Below are positions 35,910 to 47,190 of a stretch of DNA of 64,000 bases, piece by piece; the stretch's first letter is position 1, and each line of letters opens with the position of its first letter. Both the position numbers and the translations under genes were made by a program. The notes below the pieces were generated by a model, which did not search any database, had not been told where the DNA came from, and saw only the letters and a program-made list of their open reading frames with translations. Where the stretch lies: positions 116,634 to 180,633 of the forward strand of contig NW_025936040.1 of assembly GCF_000764305.2 (NCBI RefSeq). Direction: 5' to 3'. The DNA is from Hyalella azteca. Lineage: Eukaryota; Arthropoda; Malacostraca; Amphipoda; Hyalellidae.

Positions 35910-36770
35910 AAAACCAATGAAAACTCCATAAAAATTCATACTATCTTTAAAGAAAACGTTTCGGAGTCCAGCTCCATTCAGTTTGAGAATTCTAAAACAC
36001 TGATAAATCAGTAATTAGAAAAGTCAAAATAAAAAAAATAAGTGGTAAAACCTATTTATTCCCAATTTCAAGCGGGTAAGAGCTAAAAGCTAAATTTAAA
36101 CTTGGCCTCTGTTTAAAAATATACAAAGATTATAAAATGCGCAAATCAGGAACACCGGAAGTGGAAGCTAAAACCTTGAAATCACTATCATAAACTGGAA
36201 CATCGCACTGCTCGGCGTGAGCACTCACAGCCGAATGAGGGGGGGGGGGCGCGATAGTAAGTGACCAGTTCTACAACTCCTGCCCTTATGTTCTGCGACC
36301 CTAGAATAATGATTGCGAGACGTCATCCGACGTACACAGATGCACATCGTGCACAACTATATTTATAAACTATGGATGCTCGCATATGCATTGGCAGGGT
36401 ATTTTTGTACCTGAAAAAGAACCGATTTTAAAATTGTTGACCAATAAAACACGAAGATTAACATTTGCGAAATACTTAGAAAACAAAAGTTTTAGCTCAC
36501 TTGACATAGTTTCGGATGCAGGGCCGAAATATTGAAGTGAGCAATAACAACATCTAAACTAAATTTAAACAATTTTAAATTTAGCTTTTAGCTCTTACCC
36601 GCTTGAAGTTGTAAATAGATAGGTTTTACAACTTAGGTTTTTTGTAATTTTCACTGTACTAATTACTGATTTATCTGTGTTCTAGAACTTTCAAACTGAC
36701 AATGGAGCTGGACTACGACACGTTTACTTTAAAGATAGAATGAATTTTGTGGAGTTTCTTTGCTTTTACG
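35910..36770. mobile_element. snap-back element with about 190-bp inverted arms
   Basis: The left arm (35911-36099) and right arm (about 36573-36768) are long inverted copies, for example AGCTTTTAGCTCTTACCCGC, AATTACTGATTTATC and AATGGAGCTGGACT. They flank a 470-bp interior with an 11-G run (36239-36249). The interior also holds a nested hairpin (GCTCACTT ... TTTCGG ... CCGAAA ... AAGTGAGC, near 36497-36545). No coding content was seen. It is probably a foldback or non-autonomous DNA transposon; no target duplication was identified. Confidence 0.7.
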
Positions 36771-37077
36771 TTTTTAGTGAATTTACGATTCAAGCAAACG
36801 AGTGGCATTATTACTTCCATTACATTGAATAGTTTTTCATCGAGAATTGATGGAGCAAAAAACCTTATAAATTATCACTCCACATTAACTTAAATGTATG
36901 GATTACCTGAGGGAGCCTAGCCTGCATTCACGGTGAGGGCAGCAAGCGTTTCCTCGCATGTCAGCGACCAACTAATTAAACATCAAAATAATTAAACCTG
37001 TAATAGAATTAATTGGCCGCGGGGTCATGTCCATTTATTTGATGCAATTATGCCTGGGAATGTCAACAATATTTTAA

Positions 37078-37430
37078 GAATTATCGAGCGGCTTCAAATC
37101 GAAGGATCTTTGTCTCCGGATCATCCTTAACCTTACCCAATTCCAACAGTTTATCTATTTTACAACGGTAAAAAAAATACTTGAATTTCACGAGTTTCAG
37201 TTCATTCACTTCAAAATTACAAATAATATTCGCAATTTTTATGATTCAACTTGGAAATTTACCCAAACCCAGCAGTCTATTTCTTTAAAAATGGCAAAAA
37301 ATATTTCTAGAATTTCACGAGTCTCCGTTCAGTCGTTTCTGAAATGCCCGAGGAATATAACCTATATTTATGATTATCGAGCGACTGCAAATCGAAGGAA
37401 CCTGATCTCCGCATCATCCTGTTGGCTTCA
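37078..37430. repeat. diverged tandem duplication, about 290-bp unit
   Basis: ATTATCGAGCG(G/A)CT(T/G)CAAATCGAAGGA recurs at about 37080 and 37372. GAATTTCACGAGT(T/C)TC motifs lie between. Confidence 0.6.
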
Positions 37431-37704
37431 TAGGATGGTTTTATACTCGGGTTTGTGATCCTCTCAAGATTTTGCGCAGCCTCGACAGTCAGCGATTGTC
37501 TTGTACAAATGAGTTGAATCATCTATAAAAATCTAGTACAGGGAATACATTTTCTCAAATTTAATAATACTGCATGATGAATGAATAAAGCAAAACAAAT
37601 ATTTTTAAATCTGATGGAAAGTAAAGCCCGCGGTGTCAACCAAATAAACTATTTCGACTTACAACGGTAGCTGGTATGGTTCCTTTCTTACTTTAGGATA
37701 TTTA

Positions 37705-37830
37705 CACTCAAAGCCATGATTTATATTTGACAATATAAAGATGCACTTTTTGCTCTTGTGTGAGTCACCCTGACCTAATTTAGCCCAGCATAAGGCTTAT
37801 CAGTTCCACTTATTAACTTTCTAGACTGTA
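37705..37830 (+). mobile_element. MITE family A, copy 6 (right end unclear)
   Basis: The left end CACTCAAAGCCATGATTTAT is followed by the ATATTTGACAATATAAAGATGC subterminal region and the core TTGTGTGAGTCACCCTGACC. A clear inverted right end was not found, so the end coordinate is approximate. Confidence 0.55.
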
Positions 37831-39194
37831 TGTTAGTAAGAAAATCACAGGCAATTTCAAACTCGAACTTCGTTCAATGTAACACAAGAGATGTCAAGTG
37901 CTTTGTTTAATCAAGGGTAGCAGTACTCAACTGAAGCCCCTCGTGTCAAGAGAGGGTAACGAGGGCGTTTACCTCCTGGGCAAATAAAAATCTCACACAC
38001 TGTGTCAATTTGCGTAATTCACGGGATATGAGAAAGAGTAAACTGAGTGCGGTTATTGATGTTTTCAAATAAAGAAGATTTGAAGTGTACTCTTAATTTT
38101 GTATTAAAATTTGGTATAATAAAAATTTACCATCAAATCCACAAAAACGTTTCAATTCTCTTTTTACAGCAAGGTAAACGCATCGCAATGCATGTTTTAT
38201 TGCTTTCGCCAACCATAAAAATTAGCTTATTTTTAAAGTTTTATCTCTGTAAGTGTTAATTGCCTCTGTAAGTGTAAGTTATGAAAATGTAGGGAAAGGG
38301 GATTTAAATAGGGTGTTAAAATGTAAAGCTCTTAAAACTATAAGATCGCAAGCAATGAAGAGCGCAAGGAAAAAAAACTTTATAATAATTCTGGGATATG
38401 GGAAATGTAAAGATTTTGTTGATATAACAAAAAAGCGGGTATCCCCACATTGCGGTTAGCCACTCTATTGCGGACCGGAATTTACCAGGAATTAACTATT
38501 TAATGTATTAAGGTTGTTGAGCATTCATCCTTGTCATACGTCGCTTCTCTGCTCTATCTGTTATGTGTACTGATTGCTGTTACTTTTATAAAGTGTAAAG
38601 CGTTTGATCACTCCAACATATTTGTAGCTGACGAGAAGAACCAACTGAAGGAAAACTTAAAAATTTTTGTTTAAATAATCGTCAAAGTACTAATAACATA
38701 GAACCGATAATTTTGAACCTCTTCCTAATTCTTCAAACCTATTCCTAAGACAGAAATGCTGAATTTCAAACCGCAAAATGCTACTTATAATTCTGGCACT
38801 AAAAAATTTCATTCGTTTTTTTCTATTATTAAAAATGGCTGATTGAAAAATTTGCTCTCATACTTTCCTGTCGTAATAGCAGCCGAATCAATCTAAACTA
38901 CTATAATTATATGGTTCTCAGTTCAGAGTAAAATTATACTATATAAATACTGAGCCCATTTCTCGACAAAACGTTAATCTCAGAAAAGCCGTCGTCAGAT
39001 TGATAACAAAACCTCGTCGTCAGATTGACAATTATACAAATGGGTTTTCCACACTTTCCGTCGAATGGGTTACGATCCCAAAAATATTTCGCGGATTGAC
39101 ACCATAACATTGAAATTATTTTACTTTCTTAACGCTTGCCATTTAACATGAAAGCCGGTCCCACGCTCCCCCACTGTATGAAATTAAAACAGAG

Positions 39195-39730
39195 TGATAT
39201 AACAACTGTTGCTTCTCGCCTCAAAAGAGCGCTCCATAAAGTGGTGCAAGCCAAGAGCCTCTTGAATTTACAGAGTGGGATAACAACTGTTGCATTTCAC
39301 CACAAAAGAGCGCTCCGTAAAGATGTGCAACCCGAGGGCTCCTTGAACCGATTGTAATAACGACTGTTGCTTCTCCCCTCAACAGAGCGCTCCATAAAGA
39401 TGTGTAACCCGAGGGCTACTTGAACCGATTGTAATAACGACTGCTGCTTCTCCCCTCAACAGAGCGCTCCATAAAGATGTGTAACCCGAGGGCTACTTGA
39501 ACCGGTTGTAATAACGACTGCTGCTTCTCACCTCAAAAGAGCGCTCCATAAAGATGTGCAACCCGAGGGCTACTTGAACCGATTGTTATAACGACTGTTG
39601 CAGCTCACCTCAAAAGAGCGCTCCATAAAGATGTGCAACCCAAGGGCTACTTGAACCGATTGTAATATAACGACTGTTGCATCTCACCTCAAAAGAGCGC
39701 TCCATAAAGATGTGTAACCCGAGGGCTGCG
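39195..39730. repeat. 77-bp tandem repeat, about 7 copies
   Basis: The unit contains TAACGACTG(T/C)TGC, AGAGCGCTCCATAAAGATGT and CCCGAGGGCTACTTGAACCG. The first copies are the most diverged. Confidence 0.93.
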
Positions 39731-39856
39731 CATCAGGGGTTTCGGTCTCGCCTCCTCGTGCAGCTCTCGCCTGATTTCCCCAGCGGGCTTCGGCAACCTC
39801 CAGCTTTGAGCTCACGCCTACACCACCACAATTAAGCTCTATTGAATTTCATTCAG

Positions 39857-39894
39857 ATGGCAAGCGCGACATTTATCTATGCTGCTGCATCTCG
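39857..39894 (+). other. possible small initial coding exon
   Basis: An acceptor-like TTTCATTCAG is followed by ATGGCAAGCGCGACATTTAT and, 38 bp on, the strong donor TCG|GTGAGT. It would encode MASATFIYAAAS. No following exon was identified, so it may be chance. Confidence 0.15.
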
Positions 39895-42363
39895 GTGAGT
39901 GCATTTGTAAATTACTAGAAGTGTTCATTTAGTTTTACATCCATCTGCCTAATTCAATATAGTCTAATGATTTTTAAGGTTTTATGAAAAAGTAATGAGA
40001 TTTTTATGCACATAGAAAGAAATCTTGCACAGCTTATTTCTTCATTATAGGCTATAAGTATCGAATAATAGGCAGTGTAGGAGCAAATGATAACCTGGTT
40101 GATGTCACAAATTTAAACTTGATTTAATAAGTGGAACTTATTCGAATGACTATGAACGATGTAAACAATTAATTGAACGTATAGCAGAACGGTTGGTTCG
40201 GTACCGCTACAATTTAAAAACTTACAACGGGGATTATAAAACGAATTTGCCGAGAATAATGTTCAAAGTGTATTTGTAAAGTATGAAGGTTGCATCTGTA
40301 GAATGAACGAACAGCTATAATACTAATTGCATAATTCATATCGAGATGAATAAATGAAGTACATTTTACAATGAAATATTACAAATTAGATAAATATAAC
40401 AGGAGCTATTTAATGTCTTACCCCAAACATTGGCGAACCAGGCTGCTGTAATAGTACGGATAACTGAATCGACGATGAAAATAAACGTAAATCTATAAGT
40501 GACTCGGTTGGTTTGCAAAAAGGATAAACATTCTAGAAAATTAATAAAACTTATAACAAAGATAAATAGTGTCCCTACAAACGTAGGCAGATATTATTCT
40601 AACAAATTTGAAGCTCCGTCTTTCTCTGAATAGAGAACTATTAAGTTCTAATTTTTTAATTAAACGACTAATGAACCAATACTTTGAAACTTTCTTGACC
40701 ATCAATATTAGGGACGAAAACAAACACAAAGCTTTCTCGAAATAATGGTTCACGCATGTGTAATTTTGTAAATACATAACTCACAATCACATAAACAAAT
40801 TATCATGAATTACTGATGTTGACTTCATAGTTTGAGAAGAAGACACTACAAAGGAATGTGAAAATTGAACTATAACATCGATAAGATACTTACTTTAGCC
40901 TAGCTTATTCCATACGTGACTTGGGTCTGGAGCCAAAACGGCAGACAGAGCTCGTGCAAACATAAATTATCAGATCTACAAAGCTTCACAATTTAGCCAA
41001 ATATAATAATTGCATCAAATTACTGAACCAAACAAACAAATTTGTATTGCCTTTATGGTCCAATTAGCCCTGAGCTTCCCTTATGCGCTAAAAGCTGATT
41101 CTCTGAATAATGTCTTTGGAACCATCATCCTCCTATCAACAGGTCTGAATTTGTGCAATCCTTCTACCGTAACAAACAAAGTCAAGTCGCAACAAATAAT
41201 AGCGATGAAATGGAAACTAAGTCATTTCAAGTTACGAGAATATGTAGATGTAGTGATATCATAAGTAAATCATCATCACTAGTAAATTTTCACATAGTAT
41301 AATGCCCGTAGAGATTCATTATCAAATATTCAAGTTATCAGAAAGAAAAATAAAACTGAGCAATGACCTAATTTTGAAATCACAACTCCATCTCCACATA
41401 ATTTCCATCCGATTTTACATTAACATATTTACAGTGCTTAAATTAACAAACCGGCTGAGAAATTAGAGTTGCAGGTTTCTTCTTGACATGCCTCTGGCAA
41501 TTAAAAATCAAATGGTTTAAAATCGGCTTGATCCAAAATTGAACTGCTTCGATGCTCATCTGTATATCAATGAAACCAGACAGCAAGGCTACTGTCAGTC
41601 ATCAAATATTGCTGTTAAAACTCGAGATATTTTTTCCTGGAGATTGAGTTCTCCACGACAAAACTTCTATGAAAAAAATTACTGTTTTCTTCGCCATGGC
41701 TCAGTGACAGAGAGCTGAACCATGAAAATTTTATTGGAAGTCTCTTTGCACTGAAATCTTACAGCGAGAAGCAGAATTATTATCGCACATATAGCATTCA
41801 ATCTGGGACGTTAAAACAAGACTCAAGTGTCGCCGTTGTGGAAATGTGATTAATGATATTGAAAATTTCAATATCGCAGTGAAGAAAGTATGCTGTAAGA
41901 GATATGATTATAGTGGGTATATTTGTATTGTTACCTATACTTTAATTTGGCTCAACACCGGCCTACGTTTTTCCTCGTAGCAACCTAGCTAGATCGCACG
42001 ACAAATATTCAAGGACCAAGTTCTTGCAATTTTCCTATTAAAATTCTCAGGCAGGAAATCATTAGTTGGAGTAAGAAACTCTCCATTTTCTGCTCTATTT
42101 TGGTAGTATGAATAAATTCTACCCTCTAGTGTACGACACAGACAGCCGAAACGACTAAATTGATTTCTAATTTAGTAGCATGAATGAAAATTTAGACTAA
42201 TCTTTAGTTAGAAAACTCAATTAAAAAACTAATCTATACTTGTCATAATTGTTTTAACAACTTTAGAGCGAAACATGCAGTAGAGCTTTCCAAGCAGCGG
42301 TCGCACGAATCTGTAGGATACATAGAATTTCGGGGAGAGGGTTGTGGGACGGGTCGAATTTCG

Positions 42364-42513
42364 TCCCGTCCCAAAACCGGCAAAAAGAAACTTCGTCTTC
42401 ACTAAACCGGAAAAAAGAAACTTCGTCTTTACTAAACCGGCAAAAAGAAACTTCGTCTTCACTAAACCGGCAAAAAGAAACTTCGTCTTCACTAAACCGG
42501 CAAAAAGAAATAA
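42364..42513. repeat. 30-bp tandem repeat, about 5 copies
   Basis: The unit is around ACTAAACCGGCAAAAAGAAA, followed by CTTCGTCTTC. Three overlapping open frames here are artefacts. Confidence 0.93.
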
Positions 42514-43096
42514 GCTATCACCTATAACACCCTAATGTAATATTTTTAACAATTCCATTGCTTTTGCACTTACAATATAACCATAGGGCGTAATTCCCTA
42601 CATTTTTTCACGATTTCATGCTATCTGTTTATAAGTAAACAATTTCATACTTCCTTATATAAAGATGTCAAACACTAACTTGGTATAGATATTGAATCGA
42701 TCCAAGCATGAGGGTGCTTTTTCCCTGCACCTAAAGATATAGTTTCAATCCTAAGCAAATAAAATATTTATGTGAAAATCTTCTGTGGTGAAAAACGCTT
42801 GCCATGACCGAGATAATCATCTCCCGAACATCATCCGGCTGCTTGTGGTTTTCTGCATTTTCACCAAGACAAAAACTTTTGAACCAAAGCTCGAGTTGTC
42901 ACTAATGCGCTGCGGTTTATCCAGCGCTCGGCTTTAATTCCACTTCAGAGGAGCATCTACAATGAAATTTATACGTCCATTATCTCCTCAGTAAGTCGGC
43001 GTCATTTGCTTGATTCTTTCCAGTGACTATACGTCATGTATTATAATTTTTTAATTTGGAATCACTCATTTCCAAAGGCCGGATCCCTTGTGAATC

Positions 43097-43182
43097 AAGT
43101 CACGAAAAGTTCAAGAATCGGCAACAGGCCATGGGCCTATTTCTTCAACGCCGACACTTCTATTCTATTCTATTCTATTCTA
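43097..43182 (+). mobile_element. 5'-truncated copy of the same SINE
   Basis: GTTCAAGAATCGGCAACAGG then CCATGGGCCTATTTCTTCAACGCC matches the 3' block of the SINE at 28.8 kb, with a (TATTC)n tail in place of (ATT)n. The tRNA-like head is absent. Confidence 0.7.
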
Positions 43183-43274
43183 TGACTTTCCTCTGACGCG
43201 TCACTCTTGAGCAAAAAAGTGATGCGCCGCTTTTTATCGCTCATCTTTCTTTTTATTTCCTTTCTTCCAGCTGG

Positions 43275-43540
43275 GCATCAATAATTACTAACAGACCCAT
43301 GCATAGACCCATAATTTCGTTCATTGTATCACTGCCTTGCGCTCTCTTCCGCCTCACTATTTCCTTCCAACTCAGCAACAATTATTACGAACAGAGACCC
43401 AAGATTTTCACCATTACATCACTGCCAAGCGTTCTCGTTTGCCCCACTATTTCCTTCCAAATAAGCAACAATTATTACGAACAGAGACCCAAGATTTTCA
43501 CCAGTGCATCACTTCCATCCACTCTGGTCGTCTCGTTATA
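43275..43540. repeat. 90-bp tandem repeat, about 2.7 copies
   Basis: CACTATTTCCTTCCAA recurs at 43355 and 43445. The shared part includes ATTATTACGAACAGAGACCC. Confidence 0.88.
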
Positions 43541-44196
43541 TCCCTGCAGCGGCTCATCATTATATACGGACGCCCGATGATGAGCCGTCTGGCTGCCATC
43601 CACAAAATTGTTGTCATCCATCACGGCGGGCAGCTGGCCGGGCACAGGTGCGAGGCTCGAGGTGTGGTCGCACAGCCACGCATTTAAATGCAAACAATGA
43701 GAACATTCGGCCCGCGCAATCAACAAATGCTACTGTATTCTATATAGATAATTATCATCATGGATATTCTGCTGTAATTCTGTAGAATTTGTCCACGTCG
43801 GAAACATGTCACAATTTTCTAAGATTCTTGAAATGAGTTAGAAAAAGTTAATGGTCAGCGTCCTCACTAAAATTTAACATGAATGTTTCACCTCTTTAAA
43901 ATTTAGTAGATACAATATAAATCATTACATTGAGTAAAAATTAAAAATGTACCAACCAATTTACTTTACGCTGCTCAGTTATAGTCATGAAAAAACCTAA
44001 AAAGCTCGCCTGATACTATCATGGCGTTAAGCAAGAAAATGGAGGCAATTTTCCTAATAATCTTGCTACAAAACAGTCATTAATGCTCGCTTGTGCGGAA
44101 ACGTGGTCAGACAAAGCAGCTCATTAATAGGCGCGTGAAAATGGTCGGAGTTTTTGCGCCCTGATCAATCTGATGAAAGCAAAGGGGCCGAGCGCT

Positions 44197-44254
44197 TATA
44201 AAGCGCCTACCGACACTTTATTTCAGCGCATCAACGATATCGCTGCTCTGAAAA
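44197..44254 (+). promoter_or_regulatory. candidate TATA + initiator core promoter with short first exon
   Basis: TATAAA at 44197 is followed 28 bp later by an arthropod-type initiator (TTTCAGCG, A at 44225), the spacing expected of a TATA promoter. A donor-like AAAAT|GTGAGC at 44255 could end a 30-bp non-coding first exon. No coding exon was found nearby. The next plus-strand gene is the bZIP CDS 5.8 kb downstream. The spacing is seen; the function is inferred. Confidence 0.3.
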
Positions 44255-45652
44255 TGTGAGCATCTCAGAACTCGTATCAAGAAGAAATTTAAGTGCGGGT
44301 CAAAAAAACGAATGATGCTTGAACTTGAAAATGTTTTTAACATGAGGAAGTACAAGGGGCATTAAGATAGATTAGATGATGCGTACCTTAACATATATTG
44401 TTCTTAATTCATGATTTGGTCTTCTTGGAAATTTTTTAGGGTTGATCGTTTTCCTTTGCAGCTGCGAGATTATATTTATTTAGTTCGATTAATATTTATT
44501 TACATTTTTGTTTTACTTTTATCCGTTGCCTTCGAACTTTGATATTTTGCGGTTGATTGTTTAATGGATAAGACACCAAATTTAAAATAGAAAGCAGCAG
44601 TTGATTTACTTTATGAAGACTCCGTGTTCTTCATATCAAAAAGTACACAGAAATAATGAAAATGAAATTCAAAATGAATTATGACCATGTTAATTATTTC
44701 ATATTGCATTTTATTGTGATTTTCTATAATTTATACCTTATATATTCCTCGTGTAAGACGAGATGCAAATATTTTGGGTAGGCATCTAAAATTTGTGTAA
44801 GAGAAAGCGCGCTAATAGAATTCTTATTTTTAGGTAAACTGTAAAACCGAAATTGTAGAATATACTTCAACGTTAATGAAGTTGAAGGTTCCGCACATAA
44901 AATAGTTTGCGATAAATGTAATTAAGCCACATTATACACTCGGATACGTCCTATGCCTCTATATAATTGTTGGCTAAACCATTGCTTGGACGTAATTGGG
45001 AAATAATAATTTTCTTAACATGAAAATAAACATCAAAAGGATTCAAAGCGGCCTATTATTTTTTAGCCAAAATTTCGATGTCAGAACAGCGATCAGTGAT
45101 TTGATTGTCATTGAACTATAATTATTGTGAGGTTTAAAGCTGAATGTTTTCAATGAACATGAGTTAAGGGGATGCAAGCATTTCCGAAAAATTAATCCCC
45201 TCCTTAAGGGGAGATTAATTTTAGCCGAAAAGTTTTTTAAAATAGGCCAAGGAATTAATGCATCTTAGAAGGAAACACTTTTTTTCTACAACGTTTGGAA
45301 TGAAGAAGATATTAATAGAGTAGTGATAAAAGAATAATAATGCCTTCAGAGACGCAGCTCAACATAGCAGGCGTTATACCCAACAACCCCAAGCAATATG
45401 CTCTAAAATATTCAAGAGTTATTAATTCCAGAGCATTATTCTGTCACAAGATGAATACTCTAGAAAAACATGCTCTCCAAAGCCACAAATTCTCGCCCTC
45501 GGAGACAGTTCTGGACCAAGGACGCGGACAAAATTGTATAAAAGTCCACAATTAATGAATCGAGCGACGAGCTTCGCTTCAAAAGATCGCGAGAGTTCAA
45601 GATGCGCGGCTAACGTCGCTCTTCAGCGACTTCATCACCAATGAATGTCACT

Positions 45653-45930
45653 AGCAGGTGGTTTTCCACCATGAACTTTTGGGCGAGAATACTTTATTTA
45701 AATGAAGTTCTTCCGTACAAATTGCGTAGAACTGATACTATTACAGAAGATGTTTTCGAATAGCAACCATGAAATTTCGTAGCCAACCAGCAGGGTTTTT
45801 TCCACCAAGAATTTTTGGCTGCAAATATCCTATTTGCAGGAGGTTATCACGTACAAATTGTGTACAAATAATTCATTAAAGAATGAAACATCACGGAAGA
45901 AAATTCGAATAATAACAACATGAAGTCTCG
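45653..45930. repeat. diverged tandem duplication, about 140-bp unit
   Basis: GCAGG(T/G) followed by GGTTTTCCACCA and, further on, CGTACAAATTG occur in both halves in the same order (starts near 45653 and 45789). Confidence 0.65.
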
Positions 45931-46754
45931 AAGCCTACTTACAAAATTACAAAATTTTATATAAAATCTCAGCCTGGTACCGTGATATTTAAGAAAATTT
46001 ACTCATCTCGATTTTCATTCAGCAGTTCCAATTAATTCTTTTTTTTCTCTCTTATGGAAATAAAACATGTCAATAGTTATGGTTTCGAAAGCATGCGACA
46101 AGTCTTCAATCTGCATACGTCATGGATAAAACGAATTCTTCGTAAATTCACTGACATTTTTTCATCGCTTGAATCTTCAAATCATCTTCACGTTTAATAA
46201 ATTATATTCTTCATATGTCAACTTCAACTTCATGAAGTTGAAACTGATTGTTATCAACATAACAAATCTATTGCATATATTTTCAATTGGTTTTCACAAG
46301 GGATGAAATCAAATGTAACAGCAACATTTTAGTTTCTTAAATTTCTGGATAAAAGATTCTGGATAAAGGATGAATAAAATCGACCTTGATACAAGTGAAA
46401 AATATATAATCATTTCTACTTCGTATTTTCTAGGCCCAATAGGTTCTGGGAAGCTAAATAATTCGCGATTGGTCCTGCACCTCTACTATTGGGGATGGAT
46501 TTGTGGTTGTTAAGATTGGTCGAAAAGTCAGAGTATATTAAAGAAAAGATAAATAATTGGACTTGAGACATTTTTTGCGTTTTTAATGATTTACTGAATT
46601 ACAGTTTGATTGAGGCCTAATATATCATTTACATTAGATATGCACTAGTTTTTCTCGGCTCGCACTTGCCTCGATCAGAGTAAAATTTCCTCCCGTGGTA
46701 CACACTTTTTGACCCCCTTTTCGACCTCTTTGCATACTATCTATATACTCTGAG

Positions 46755-47190
46755 CAAGCACTAGCCTCGCTTGGTATAAACTACCTACGCTCGGCGCTCA
46801 CTGGAGTCGCTCGGTAGTGAGTCGGTAGGCTATAAACTACGTACGCTCGGCGCGCACTAGCCTCGCTCGGTATAAACTACCTACGCTCGGCGCGCACTGA
46901 AGTTGCTCGGTACAAACTACCTACGCTCGACGCGCACTAGCCTCGCTCGGTATAAACTACCTACGCTCGGCGCGCACTAGTCTCGCACGGTACAAACTAT
47001 CTACGCTCGGCACGCACTTGAGTCGCTCGGTACAAACTACCTACGCTCGACGCGCACTAGCCTCACTCGGTACAAACTACCTACGCTCGGCGCGCACTAG
47101 CCTCGCTCGGTATAAACTACCTACGCTCGGTGCGCACTAGCCTCGCTCGGTATAAACTACCTACGCTCGGCGCGCACTAGCCTCGCTCGT
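46755..47190. repeat. 40-bp tandem repeat, about 11 copies
   Basis: The unit is around CTCGCTCGGTATAAACTACC, followed by TACGCTCGGCGCGCACTAGC. It is much GC-richer than the surroundings. Confidence 0.95.

Larger units (their letters stand above)
20553..44190. other. gene-poor interval between the Gfrl-like gene and the candidate promoter
   Basis: Apart from the arrays, SINEs, snap-back element, MITE pieces and repeat family C listed separately, nothing coding is supported. Open frames are below 90 codons or lie inside repeats. Largely featureless blocks are about 21.1-23.0, 23.1-25.5, 26.0-27.1, 27.6-28.8, 30.1-31.8, 32.4-33.7, 34.3-35.9, 37.9-39.1 and 39.9-42.3 kb. Confidence 0.55.

Noticed and set aside
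36239..36249. G-quadruplex
   Set aside because: A single 11-G run; the other three G-tracts are not present nearby.
43475..43726. minus-strand exon with CDHTSSLAPVPG-like sequence
   Set aside because: Reads like protein for about 40 codons but lacks a clear acceptor and runs straight into the 90-bp tandem repeat.
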